DNA from: Methanosarcina baikalica
Lineage (GTDB): Archaea; Halobacteriota; Methanosarcinia; Methanosarcinales; Methanosarcinaceae
Reading direction: 5' to 3'
DNA length: 64,000 nucleotides
NCBI RefSeq assembly: GCF_031461075.1
Contig: NZ_JAVKPK010000006.1
Coordinates: 1 to 64,000 of the forward strand
In this document: in pieces, positions 45,243 through 54,753 of the stretch
How positions within the stretch are numbered: position 1 is the first letter of the stretch
How the letters are laid out: each line of letters begins with the position of its first letter
Position numbers and translations under genes: made by a program
Notes under the pieces: generated by a model
The model's input: the letters and a program-made list of their open reading frames with translations, nothing else
Databases searched by the model: none
Told to the model about the DNA's origin: nothing

Positions 45243-46040
45243 ATGCCGGAAGGTACAAGTGAGACAAAGTTGGTGAATTTCGCTATGGCCAATAAGGCTC
45301 GAAGGAAAATAATTAATTTCCTTGCAAACGGCGATAGAGATATTGAGAAAATCGAAGAGATAGCTGGTAAAAAAACGCTTGAGTTTCATCTCAAGATTTT
45401 GCAAGATGCGGGACTTATCGAATTAGAAGGAAGGAATGTTAAATTAAGTGAATACGGCAAAAACTTCCTGAAAGGTAAGAAAGAAAGTGGTACAGAGGAA
45501 ATTAAAGATCTTTCTCAGGTAAAACCTGTGGAAATTGCAGAAATCAGGCAACTTTTGCCCTGTATAGCAGACTCCTCAAAATTCAGGGTAATTGCAAATA
45601 TGGCTCCGCCTTTGGGTGGAATCTTAAAAATTCTTGAGCCTATCTTTCCTAAAGGAAATTATTTGGATAGAAAAGATAGCTTGATAGTTAAAAGTGGAGA
45701 AATTATTACAACTATTTATGGTAGTGGAAAAGTCAGCATGAGAATGGTTAAAAACGAGGATGAAGCGAGAGAAGAGCTTGAAAGCCTGAAGAACACTATC
45801 AATGAAGCTATTTTAAAAGGTGTTTTCCCTGTTCCAAGGGAAAAGATCAGAGTCGAACTCATGGATATCTATAAATATCTGCCCCGGACCAACTGTGGCA
45901 AATGCGGCGAACAGGGCTGTTACAGCTTTGCCATAAAGCTCATGGCTGGTCAGGTCACCTTGGAGAAGTGTACACCGCTTAAAGAGTCGGAGTATGCCTA
46001 TAACGAGGAGCAACTGCAATTTCTGGCTGTATATCTTTGA
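45243..46040 (+). CDS. Winged-helix/4Fe-4S regulator, second copy
   Basis: The 265-residue paralog of the preceding gene has the same three-part layout: winged helix (KARRKIINFLANGDRDIEKI), middle domain (RQLLPCIADSSKFRVIANMA, TTIYGSGKVSMRMVKNED) and C-terminal TNCGKCGEQGCYSFAIKLMA with a final Cys. The start ATG has GGGGGATG upstream. The winged-helix recognition region is less conserved than the middle and Fe-S domains, suggesting different DNA targets. The DsrE-like gene begins 38 bp after its stop, so it is probably in the same operon. Confidence 0.85.
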   Translation: MPEGTSETKLVNFAMANKARRKIINFLANGDRDIEKIEEIAGKKTLEFHLKILQDAGLIELEGRNVKLSEYGKNFLKGKKESGTEEIKDLSQVKPVEIAEIRQLLPCIADSSKFRVIANMAPPLGGILKILEPIFPKGNYLDRKDSLIVKSGEIITTIYGSGKVSMRMVKNEDEAREELESLKNTINEAILKGVFPVPREKIRVELMDIYKYLPRTNCGKCGEQGCYSFAIKLMAGQVTLEKCTPLKESEYAYNEEQLQFLAVYL

Positions 46041-46078
46041 GCCTCTGTTACATAAGCACAAATTATTCGGAGGAAGCT

Positions 46079-46459
46079 TTGAAGACCCTAACAATAGTAC
46101 TTACCGATGGCCCTTACATTTCCGAATATGCTGAGATTGCCTATAAACTCGTTCAGACTGCACTTAAACATTATAAAGTAAACATATTCCTGTACTTAGA
46201 CGCGGTGCATATTCCTAAAAAAGGTCAGAATCCATCCTTTTTTACGAATGCAGGACAACTTTTTTCCGGACTTGCTGAAAAAGGAGCTGTAGTCCGAGCC
46301 TGTGCACGATGTGCTGCTGCAAGAGGGTATTTTTCAGAAGAGGAGATTATAGAAGGAAGTAACTGTAGAGATTATTTTTCTGGAATAAAAATTACCAGCC
46401 TTTATGAACTATCGGAAATGCTGAGTAAGAGTGATAGAGTAATTTCATTGTCAAGATAA
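46079..46459 (+). CDS. DsrE/TusD-like sulfur-relay protein
   Basis: From TTG 46079, 5 nt after GGAGG, the product begins MKTLTIVLTDGPYISEYAEI and is 126 residues. The conserved cysteine region RACARCAAARGYFS fits the persulfide-carrying Cys of DsrE-family proteins. In DsrEFH/TusBCD complexes this subunit carries sulfur as persulfide for tRNA thiolation or sulfur oxidation; a methanogen role in sulfur trafficking is inferred. The longer frame from 46037 overlaps the previous gene's stop and is less likely. Confidence 0.8.
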   Translation: MKTLTIVLTDGPYISEYAEIAYKLVQTALKHYKVNIFLYLDAVHIPKKGQNPSFFTNAGQLFSGLAEKGAVVRACARCAAARGYFSEEEIIEGSNCRDYFSGIKITSLYELSEMLSKSDRVISLSR

Positions 46460-46500
46460 GGTTTTTAATGAGAAACCCATTTTTTGGGAGGTTCACACCA

Positions 46501-46845
46501 ATGAAATCCGTCTTTTATCTATTAGATACCACTCCCTACGGCAGTGAAAAAGCATTCGGAGCATTGAATGCGGCTGCGGTAAGCCTTAACAGAATGAATG
46601 TTATCCTCGGCCTTCATGGGGATGGAGTTTATCTTGCAATTGCCGTCCAGGACAGCAGAAATCTTGGACTACCAAACCTTGCAGATATTCTCTACGCATA
46701 TGGAGAATTGAGAGTGCTTGTGCATGAACCCTCACTGTTACAGAGAAGTCTTTTCGGTGAAACATTGATAGAAACCCTGGAACTGACAGACGAAGAAGAT
46801 TTTTTCGAAGCGATGGAAGGCTCGGACTGCGTTATCTCGTTTTAA
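46501..46845 (+). CDS. DsrF/TusC-like sulfur-relay protein
   Basis: From ATG 46501, with GGGAGG upstream, the product is 114 residues: MKSVFYLLDTTPYGSEKAFG, then VILGLHGDGVYLAIAVQDS. It shows the DsrE-like fold of the TusC/DsrF subunit, which lacks the active Cys. It is the second gene of the DsrEFH-like trio, 41 bp after the first. The frame extends to 46468, but the later ATG has the clear ribosome site. Confidence 0.8.
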   Translation: MKSVFYLLDTTPYGSEKAFGALNAAAVSLNRMNVILGLHGDGVYLAIAVQDSRNLGLPNLADILYAYGELRVLVHEPSLLQRSLFGETLIETLELTDEEDFFEAMEGSDCVISF

Positions 46846-46881
46846 TACTAACTGCTAATTAAGGATTAATCGGATGATAAT

Positions 46882-47181
46882 ATGAGACAAGAAAAATTGG
46901 ATGTGTTCCTGCTGACAAAGCCTCCCTTCAGCCCAAGATCGGAGTTATGCCTCAAACTGGCTACCCGCTCTGGGAAAGCCAGAATCTACCTTGCAGGAGA
47001 CGGAGTCTATCACCTGCTTGCCGGAATAGAAGAATTGCCAGAGTGCGAAATTTATGCATGTAAAGAAGACCTTGAAGCCAGAGCTATCAAAGCAGGAGAA
47101 AAAGTGACAGTTCCGGATGACTTTTACGCCGATTTTATAGAGAATATAATGGAACATTGCAGACACGAGTATACTTTTTGA
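46882..47181 (+). CDS. DsrH/TusB-like sulfur-relay protein
   Basis: The 99-residue protein (LDVFLLTKPPFSPRS, ARIYLAGDGVYHLLAGIEEL, IYACKEDLEARAI) fits the TusB/DsrH pattern of a small DsrE-fold subunit with a conserved acidic GDGVY. A Cys in IYACKEDLEARA is at the site used for sulfur transfer in DsrH. It completes the trio, 36 bp after the TusC-like gene. Confidence 0.78.
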   Translation: MRQEKLDVFLLTKPPFSPRSELCLKLATRSGKARIYLAGDGVYHLLAGIEELPECEIYACKEDLEARAIKAGEKVTVPDDFYADFIENIMEHCRHEYTF

Positions 47182-47305
47182 ATATCTGACATTATGAATT
47201 TAAGATTGTACTCTTCGATTTACAACTAGAAGTGTCAAGTTGTACTTTTATACGTTCAACAACTTCATAAATTTATTGAAACTAAGCTGAGCCGGATCAA
47301 TTCCT

Positions 47306-47590
47306 ATGGTCGAGAGTATCCCGCGCGAGATAGTAAAGGACCTGCAATCTGTCTGCCAGTTGCATGAACAGGCAGTCTGTAACCATGACAAATGCAGGGA
47401 GTTTAGTGAAAGCTTATCAGGACTTCTAGTCAAACTTGAGGATCTGAAGTTTTACCGGATTGCTGACAGACTTATGAGTATTCTTTTAAACTGCAAGCCA
47501 AAAGAGGCTTCTCACTGTGAAAAAGCGAACCTCGTCGGAGAGATGATGAAAGAGATAACAAAAGAGACACAAAAGGCAGCCGGAAAATGA
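47306..47590 (+). CDS. Cysteine-containing helical hypothetical protein
   Basis: The 94-residue helical protein starts MVESIPREIVKDLQSVCQLH and has Cys at four or five positions (VCQLHEQAVCNHDKC, HCEKAN). It lies 124 bp after the DsrH-like gene in the same direction and may belong to the same unit. Family not recognised; it may bind metal or act as a cysteine-based partner in the sulfur operon. Confidence 0.5.
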   Translation: MVESIPREIVKDLQSVCQLHEQAVCNHDKCREFSESLSGLLVKLEDLKFYRIADRLMSILLNCKPKEASHCEKANLVGEMMKEITKETQKAAGK

Positions 47591-48830
47591 GAACTGAAGC
47601 TTTCTTATTTGCGAAGACAGCGATTAAATACTGCCTGAAATAAATATCTCAGCTTTTGTCCGTAGGTGCAACTATTAATGCGGAACATTTTTACAAATTG
47701 CATGTTCTGAAAACATGAAGCTTCTTCCGCACTGCGAAGTAGCTCAAGATCTTTTGGAGTTAAGGGACGAGATAAAAGGCTGGATCTCCCAGATGTTTGG
47801 AGGAGAATGCCAGGTTTTTGATCTGTTGGCCTGGTATTATTTTTGATTTTCTTTTACATTTTCCATGAGTGGATCTAGTAAATTTTGGAATCAATATGTT
47901 AAGCATTAAAAATATGGTCTTGATGGCGTGCTTTCCAGAAATTATCCCAATTTTTATCGTTGCATTTTATTACTATGGGAGTGCAGAGGGTCACGAATAC
48001 CCTGACCTTTACAGGCTGTCTGACAATTCAATTTCAGGGCAAAAACATGTGAAAAATAAGGCATATAAAGCCTTTAAATTGAAAAAGACGGAACCTGTTT
48101 ATTACTGGAAGTAATTGCCGGACAGCCTGTTTAGGGTGGGGTGGCCGCCCGCAATTTGATTTCAGGGCGCTTCTATAGACTTTTGATTGATGAGTATTTG
48201 AGCCTGCAGCATTATGAAGTGAAAACTCGCATCAGAAAGTTTTAAACATAAACAATCCTGAGAAAAATGGTATGCCGATCGGGTCTAGGTGACGAGTCTA
48301 GTACCAATCGGCATTAAAGACAAAATGCTGCCAATATTAGCTAATTTTCAAGGTGCCTGACAATATTTAATATTGTTTTGTCATCTATATCAACGCTTTC
48401 AGACTAAAAAATATACTAATTATAACAGGCCTTTCACACATTACCAAAATTTCCACCATGGTTTATTCTCGATGATTTCTGGCAGAAGCTTAATGTTTAC
48501 CGAGAAAAACCACTAGGTAAACAAATCCGAACTTTCCAGCTGAACGCGGAAAATGAGGCAACAAATGTAATAATAGATTTTTACAACAAAATCAACCAGA
48601 TAATAGATTAAGTTTATAAGAAGCATGGGAAATTGAAATTCGAGATTGTACAAAATTACTGATCTTTCTTTCCAAGCTTTACATAGATATCGAACTTGCG
48701 TATTGTAGGCTAAAAATATCTTTTTAGAGCTATGCGATTGCCTGTTTTGCAGACAATCACATAAGTTCTATCCGTAATTAAATGTGGGATCTGTTTTCTC
48801 TAAAAAATAAGTCTACTTAGCCGCGATTCT
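47591..48830. other. Long spacer with small ORFs and a hairpin
   Basis: A 43-codon frame at 47715-47846 (begins MKLLPHCEVAQDLLELRDEI) and an 81-codon GTG frame at 47869-48114 have no convincing ribosome site or family. The stretch 48480-48610 looks like decayed coding DNA. A strong hairpin is listed separately. No gene is supported. Confidence 0.4.
48272..48314. repeat. Imperfect hairpin
   Basis: ATGCCGAT pairs with ATCGGCAT, and an inner CTAG/CTAG pair extends it, with a bulge. It is not followed by a T-run, so it is more likely an element end or RNA structure than a terminator. Confidence 0.55.
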
Positions 48831-50237
48831 TCAGCAGATTTTGGTCAGACCCGTTTTAGGTGGACGGTATTCTTTTGCTCCAAGTTTCGCTTCATTTTCA
48901 AGGAACTGACATGCTTTTTCTATGTCATCGATGATAATTGCTGCCATATCCAGAGTGAAATTCTCTCTTATGACAATGCGCATTATTTCAATATTCTCCG
49001 CATTTTTTGGTAGACTGTAAGCGGGAACTATCCAGCCTTTTTCCCTCAGCTTATGCGAGAGCTGCAGCAAAGAATATTCAGTCTCTTTCTTTTGCCTGAA
49101 AGCAATTATAGGAAGCCTTTCTCCTATGTTCAGCATTTCGAACCGGCCCAATTTGTCAAGTTCTTCAGCAAGATCCCGGGAAACTTTCAGAATATTCTTC
49201 ATTATCCCGGTATAGCCAGCCCTTCCGAACCTTAATATATTGTAATATTGAGCCACAACCATTGCACTACTTCCTGAAAAGTTCAAAGTGTATGTCTCCT
49301 CCTGCTCTCCAAGGTAGTCTACAGTGAAAATCAAGTCTTTTGGAAGGTCTTTTTCATCCCGGAAGATCAGCCAGCCAAGGCCTGGATAAGTCAATCCGTA
49401 CTTATGCCCGGAAACGTTTATTGATCTTACTCTATCCAGTCTAAAATCCCACTCAAAATCAGGTTCTGTAAAGGGCAATATGAAGCCGCCGCTTGCAGCA
49501 TCTATATGGATGGGTATATCCCAATCTTTTTCTGTTTTATATTCCAGAAGTAAATTATTAATGTCTTTTATAGGGTCTATTTCTCCTGTAAAAGTTGTGC
49601 CTAATACGCAGCCGACACAAATTGTGTTTTCATCAATATGCTCTGAAACAGCATCTGCAGTAATTGTACGCGTCTCCTTGTCTATAGGAATTTTTACAGC
49701 ATTGACATCGAAGTACTTGGCAAACTTATCCCAGCAAACGTGAGCATCCTCTCCAAAAACTATGTTCGGTTTTCCTGTCCCACGCCCTGAATTTTTCCAG
49801 CTCCATTTGTGAGCCAGCAAACCCAGCATTATGGCCTCGGAAGAGCCTGCTGTCGCCGTACCCATGAATTCGGTGCTATGTCCATTAAAAAGGCGCCCAA
49901 GCATATTCACAATATTCTTATGAATAACCTTGTCAGTTTGTGGATATTCGAAGATATCTATGATATTTTTGTTGATGTTTTCCATGACAAGCTTATCTGC
50001 TTCCGGTTCCATCCATGTGTTGACAAAACTTGCCAGATTAAGGAAAGGGTTACCGTCAAGACTTAGCTCATCATGTACTAGCTGATAAGCAGCTCTTGGG
50101 CTCATTCCCTTCTTAGGAAACTCATACTTTGGAATTCCTTTTTCTATGACTTTTTGAAGATATCTGGCACTGTATGCACCAACACTGTATTTTTTAGACT
50201 CTTCTAACTTTTCCAGATTTACTTTCTTCGAAATCAC
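48831..50237 (-). CDS. gadB: Glutamate decarboxylase
   Basis: This PLP enzyme converts glutamate to 4-aminobutyrate, consuming a proton. The 468-residue length is normal. Seen: SFVNTWMEPEADKLV, the cofactor site TATAGSSEAIMLG, IHIDAASGGFI and the PLP lysine in NVSGHKYGLTYPGL (about residue 273). The start is GTG at 50237 with AGGGG upstream. No glutamate/GABA antiporter gene is adjacent, so the classical acid-resistance pair is incomplete here. A role in GABA or polyamine metabolism is equally possible. The gene may have been acquired from bacteria. Confidence 0.95.
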   Translation of the reverse strand: MISKKVNLEKLEESKKYSVGAYSARYLQKVIEKGIPKYEFPKKGMSPRAAYQLVHDELSLDGNPFLNLASFVNTWMEPEADKLVMENINKNIIDIFEYPQTDKVIHKNIVNMLGRLFNGHSTEFMGTATAGSSEAIMLGLLAHKWSWKNSGRGTGKPNIVFGEDAHVCWDKFAKYFDVNAVKIPIDKETRTITADAVSEHIDENTICVGCVLGTTFTGEIDPIKDINNLLLEYKTEKDWDIPIHIDAASGGFILPFTEPDFEWDFRLDRVRSINVSGHKYGLTYPGLGWLIFRDEKDLPKDLIFTVDYLGEQEETYTLNFSGSSAMVVAQYYNILRFGRAGYTGIMKNILKVSRDLAEELDKLGRFEMLNIGERLPIIAFRQKKETEYSLLQLSHKLREKGWIVPAYSLPKNAENIEIMRIVIRENFTLDMAAIIIDDIEKACQFLENEAKLGAKEYRPPKTGLTKIC

Positions 50238-50910
50238 ATTTTAACCCCTATATCTATAGTTGCAAAATTCTCCTGTCATCCACATATTCAAAATACTGGT
50301 TTTACAGCAATAGCATGATATTTCTGATCTTTGAACTTAAGAAATAGTGATTGATTAAATTTTTTATGGAATTCCTTGCTTTCCTGGGTATATTATGGGA
50401 TTCAGGCCAATTACTTTTTTCTACTCACGAGCAGGAATCTTGACATACTTAACGGTAATAACTTACATATCCCTGGCTCTTTATATGTTCCTAAATGAAA
50501 ACAGAAAGCAGAAAACTAATTAAACCAAGTTTCGCTCCACGATTAATCGCTAATTTTCAGCAGGCATTGGATACACATAACACCAGCCAGGTAGACCAAT
50601 CTACTCTTCTGATATTAGGCTTCGCCAAAACTACGATTTTTATGAGGTGAAACCCAATCATTCCTTTTGGTGAAATGCTTCAGCATGCTAATGTCGATTT
50701 GAAAACCAAAATTGAGATCCCATCAAATTTGAAGGAAGTACTCTATAACTACCTACGACATGGAAACCAATTCCTTTTTAGTTAGCCCTCTTGAGCGAAG
50801 CGAAAAGGGCCCCGTGCTCCCGAAGTGGAACTCGGGAAGCAGAACTCGGGAAGCGGAACTCTGGCTTTAGAGCTATTATTTAAATATCGAGGATTATATG
50901 TAATATTAAG
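50238..50910. other. Intergenic region with short GAACTCGGGAAGC repeats
   Basis: Two to three tandem near-copies of GGAACTCGGGAAGC lie at about 50826-50862, just upstream of the Rio kinase gene. No gene is supported in this stretch. Confidence 0.5.
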
Positions 50911-52053
50911 ATGATCGACGAAGCGCTAAGGGTTTTTAAGGAGCTTAACTCAAAGGATTTCAGGATCCTGACTGGCATCGAGACCGGGATGAAGCATTTT
51001 GAATGGGTGCCCCTGGACGAATTGAATAAATACACCAAGCTGCCCTTCGATAAACTGGAATACAGGTTAAAGAAGCTTGTGCGGGATAAGCTTGTGGTCA
51101 GGACCACCCAGCCCTATGAAGGTTTCCAGATTTACTTTGAAGGATACGATGTCCTTGCCATGAATGCCTTTGTCAAAAGAAAAACTATCAGTGCAATAGG
51201 GGATGAAATCGGGGTAGGAAAGGAATCAGTTATCTTTGAAGCAATTCGGCAGCCTGAACTTGCAATTGGGGGACCTATTCCGGTTATAATTAAGTTTCAC
51301 AGGGAAGGCAGAACCAGCTTCAAGCAGATAAAGAGAGTACGTGAGCACATAGGAGAAAGAGAACACTTTTCCTGGATTTATGCTGCCCGGCTTGCTGCCC
51401 ATCGGGAATACGAGATTATGACCACGCTGTACCCTAAGGTCTCAATCCCGAAACCCTTTGACCAGAACAGAAACGCGATAGTAATGGAGCTTGCAAAAGG
51501 TAGCCTCCTCTCAAAAACAAGACTTCTTGACCCTGAATGGTATCTCGATGAGATACTCAGGCAGGCAAAAATCACCTATTCGATGGGAATCATCCATGCC
51601 GATTTAAGCGAGTACAATGTATTTGTTTCAGAAGACGGCGTCCAGCTTATTGACTGGCCCCAATACATCACTCCGGAACACCCTCAGGCGGATGAAATTC
51701 TCGAAAGGGATGTTTCGAATATCCTTACTCATTTCTACCGGAAATACGGAATTAAAAGGGAACTTAATGAAACGGTCAGTGAAATTAAAAGTGGGGCAGA
51801 GAAAAGCGCAGAGGATAAAATAGGAGATGCAGATAGTAGGAGCGAAGGCGGTACTGTAGAGAAAGGGGCTTTCAAAGAAGAGGGTCTTGAAGAATATAGC
51901 TCTGAAGATGAGGGTTTTGAAGCAAAGTATTCTGAGGCAGAAAATTTAGAAGCAGAAGATTTTGAGGCCGAAGAATTTGAAGCTGAAGAATTTGAAGAAG
52001 ATATTGAAGCAGAGGATATTGAAGCAGAAAAAAATGGGCACAACTGTCAGTAA
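50911..52053 (+). CDS. rio2: Rio2-type serine/threonine kinase with acidic tail
   Basis: Rio2 acts in small-ribosomal-subunit maturation in archaea and eukaryotes. Residues about 1-90 are the Rio2 N-terminal winged helix (FRILTGIETGMKHFEWVPLD). Residues about 95-285 form the RIO kinase: flexible loop GVGKESVIFEA, ATP-lysine strand IIKFHREG, catalytic HADLSEYNV and metal-binding LIDWPQ. The C-terminal ~90 residues are a long glutamate-rich tail (repeats of EAEEFE/EAED), longer than usual. The message is probably leaderless, with a TATA-like AAATATCG upstream. Confidence 0.95.
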   Translation: MIDEALRVFKELNSKDFRILTGIETGMKHFEWVPLDELNKYTKLPFDKLEYRLKKLVRDKLVVRTTQPYEGFQIYFEGYDVLAMNAFVKRKTISAIGDEIGVGKESVIFEAIRQPELAIGGPIPVIIKFHREGRTSFKQIKRVREHIGEREHFSWIYAARLAAHREYEIMTTLYPKVSIPKPFDQNRNAIVMELAKGSLLSKTRLLDPEWYLDEILRQAKITYSMGIIHADLSEYNVFVSEDGVQLIDWPQYITPEHPQADEILERDVSNILTHFYRKYGIKRELNETVSEIKSGAEKSAEDKIGDADSRSEGGTVEKGAFKEEGLEEYSSEDEGFEAKYSEAENLEAEDFEAEEFEAEEFEEDIEAEDIEAEKNGHNCQ

Positions 52054-52071
52054 CCCTGTTAAGAAAAGATG

Positions 52072-52378
52072 ACAGGTAGCTGTACTTCACAGCAGAAACT
52101 CCCGGATTCTCGTTCTTAGAAATAACAGGGAAGCAGGGAAAGAATCAGGGACTGAAGTAAAACCTGAAACTAACACTCAGGACATTGGACAAAAAAGCAA
52201 AACGCCGGAAGTTGAACAGGAACCAGAGCAGGCAAAAATCACAAGCATACCAGGATGTGGAATGATTTCCGGAATAGTTTGCCTTCTTACTGTATTCCTG
52301 CATAAAAGAAAATCAGGTCGTGTCCATGAGTCATTGATTAATTCCGAAAAAGCAAGTACACCCTCCACATTTGAATAA
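52072..52378 (+). pseudogene. C-terminal remnant of a PGF-CTERM-type surface protein
   Basis: After a TGA, an open frame without a start runs to TAA 52378. It encodes a Glu/Lys-rich stretch, then SIPGCGMISGIVCLLTVFLH and KRK, which looks like the PGF-type sorting signal (PGF + TM + basic tail) with PGC instead of PGF. The tail KSGRVHESLINSEK resembles the sequence near 41800 on the minus strand. Confidence 0.5.
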
Positions 52379-52666
52379 ATTCTAGATAAATCCTTCTGCT
52401 TATGGTTTTCAATAACTCGCGTCCACTACCCAATTTTGAACAGGTTAGTATCTGCGGGACTGAATTGAAACTTGCTTAATTATATTTACTCGATTTTTAT
52501 TTTTCAGTGGTGGGAATAATTCGAAATACGTCTATCTTTTCTTATGTATCCTTTTCTTAAGTGGGTGGAAAACAAATCTAAAAAGACCTTATTAATAAAT
52601 AGATTTAAGTGATAAAAACGGATTCAGTTAAATATATATTCTATAAAAAATAAAATATAGATATTC

Positions 52667-54649
52667 ATGCAAAATAGGATTATATATGGAATCGATATTT
52701 CTCGGGGCTCCCCCCGGGCAAGGGAACTTCCCAGGTATGCGCTTGCTATCCTTAAGGAGGGTGAAGTCTCCCATCAAAGTATGCTCCGTCGCCAGAAGAT
52801 CCTTAATATGATCCAGAAGGACAGGCCGGAGATGATAGCCGTTGACAACATTTTCGAGCTTGCTGCCGACAGGCGCGAGCTTCTTTCTCTTATGGAACGC
52901 CTCCCTGAGGGCGTTAAACTTGTCCAGGTCACAGGCGGGCTCCATCCTGAACCGCTTGTCAGGATTGCACGAAAGCACGGGTTTTCTTTCGACCCCGTAA
53001 ATCCGAACGATGAAGCTGAAGCATGCGCCCGCCTTGCAGACCTTGGGGTTGGGCATGAGGTTTCTCTCTTTGAAGATATTACAAAGATCAAGGTCAGCAG
53101 AGCCCGTTCTCTGGGTCGGGGGGGCTGGAGCCAGAACCGGTATTGCAGGAAGGTACATGGAGCTGTGTTGCAAAGGAGCAGAGAGATTGAAAATGTCCTT
53201 AAAGATCTCTCGCGGGAAAAAGGCATCAAATTCGAAGCAGTAAATGTAAAAGGGTTCGGAGGATATGTCAGGTCTGAATTTACTGTCTATGCAAAGCGCG
53301 GAGAGATACCAATACATCCTGCGGCAAGCAACGATGCTCAGGTAAGTGTAAGAAGCGTCGAACGCGACAAAATTCGTTATGTTCCCCTTAAACAGAAGAA
53401 CCCAAGACGTAAATTCACAATCGTGGGAATTGATCCCGGAACAACCGTGGGCATAGCCATTCTTTCTCTGGATGGAGACCTTCTCTATCTGAAAAGCTTT
53501 AGGGGAATAGCTCCAGATGAAGTTGTCAAGCTTATTGCCGAATACGGAAAACCTGCAGTTATTGCCAGTGATGTTACTCCGATGCCAGGCTCGGTTGAAA
53601 AAATCAGGCGGAGCTTTAATGCAGTTCCTGCAAGCCCTGGAATTGAGGTTTCTGCCGAGGAAAAAATTGCTCTTGGAAAGACTTTCGGCTATTCCAATGA
53701 CCATGAAAGGGATGCATTGACTGCGGCTCTTCTCACCTACAGAAGCTACAAGAATATCTTTACGCGGATTGAAAAGAAAGCTCCACAGAACTCAGACCTT
53801 GAGCTGATAAAGCTCCATGTAATCAGCGGAGACTCGATAGAAGCTGCAATCGACAAAGTTCGGGTATCAGGTGAGGCTGAAAAACCAAGGGCAAGAGAGC
53901 GTTCCGAAAAGCCAGAGGAAAGGACGGTTGACGAATCCCTCTTGAAAATGAGGGAGACTATCCACCGGCAGGGAGAACATATTCAGAACCTGCAGGAATA
54001 CCTTGAGGATTTAAAAGAGGAACTTGCTGCAAAAGACCGGAAAATTTCAAAACTTGCATCACGACTGAACAGCTTCAAAAAAGAAGCTTACAGTGAAGTC
54101 CGAAAATCAAACGAAATCCAGATCAGAGAAAGTACTATAGAGAGCCTGAAAAAAGAGCTCAGCCATAAAAATAAAACTGTAAAGGAACTCCGGCGCAGGA
54201 GCAATAAGCTGCGCAAAATCCAGAAAATGGAAGTCCGGGGTGAAGGTACTGCTGTAAAGGTTATTGCCGCTTTTACGAAGGAATCAATTGCCGAAACAAA
54301 GGAAAAATACGGGCTCAAGGAAGGAGACGTAGTTTTCCTGGAGGAACCAAGCGGAGGCGGGGCTGCAACAGCCCAGATCCTTGTAGAAGCATCCGTTCGG
54401 GCCGTACTTATCCCTGAGGATATTTCGCATGCGGCAGAGGAAACCCTCTTCAAAGGGAATGTGCCGGTCTTAAGGGGCATTTTGCTTGAACGGGCTGAGG
54501 ATTTTGCAATGGCAGAGCCGGAAAGCCTTGAAGTTGCAATCGCTGCCTGGGAAAAAGAGGCTGAGAAAAATCGACACAAAGCCAAGGAAGACGAACTGCA
54601 GAGTCTTTTTGAAGAATACAGAAGTGAACGGCGCAGGGGCCTGGTTTAA
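52667..54649 (+). CDS. DUF460-family archaeal protein
   Basis: The 660-residue protein combines two RNase H-like fold segments (IIYGIDISRGSPRARELP at the N terminus; FTIVGIDPGTTVGIAILSLD near residue 250, with a catalytic-like IDPGT). A KSFRGIAPDEVVKLI region with ASDVTP and HERDALTAALLTY follows. A long coiled coil (about residues 425-540) leads to a C-terminal domain (about 540-650). DUF460 proteins are archaeal and probably nucleic-acid linked, but their biochemical role is not settled. It is likely monocistronic, convergent with DUF2148. Confidence 0.9.
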   Translation: MQNRIIYGIDISRGSPRARELPRYALAILKEGEVSHQSMLRRQKILNMIQKDRPEMIAVDNIFELAADRRELLSLMERLPEGVKLVQVTGGLHPEPLVRIARKHGFSFDPVNPNDEAEACARLADLGVGHEVSLFEDITKIKVSRARSLGRGGWSQNRYCRKVHGAVLQRSREIENVLKDLSREKGIKFEAVNVKGFGGYVRSEFTVYAKRGEIPIHPAASNDAQVSVRSVERDKIRYVPLKQKNPRRKFTIVGIDPGTTVGIAILSLDGDLLYLKSFRGIAPDEVVKLIAEYGKPAVIASDVTPMPGSVEKIRRSFNAVPASPGIEVSAEEKIALGKTFGYSNDHERDALTAALLTYRSYKNIFTRIEKKAPQNSDLELIKLHVISGDSIEAAIDKVRVSGEAEKPRARERSEKPEERTVDESLLKMRETIHRQGEHIQNLQEYLEDLKEELAAKDRKISKLASRLNSFKKEAYSEVRKSNEIQIRESTIESLKKELSHKNKTVKELRRRSNKLRKIQKMEVRGEGTAVKVIAAFTKESIAETKEKYGLKEGDVVFLEEPSGGGAATAQILVEASVRAVLIPEDISHAAEETLFKGNVPVLRGILLERAEDFAMAEPESLEVAIAAWEKEAEKNRHKAKEDELQSLFEEYRSERRRGLV

Positions 54650-54753
54650 GGCTCCTCTTAAAACTCATCTGCTCTTTTCGCAGCGCTTTGCCTGCAGAAC
54701 CCTTACGTCCTCCAATACAATAGTATGTCCACCTATACCGAAGTTTCAGCTCT

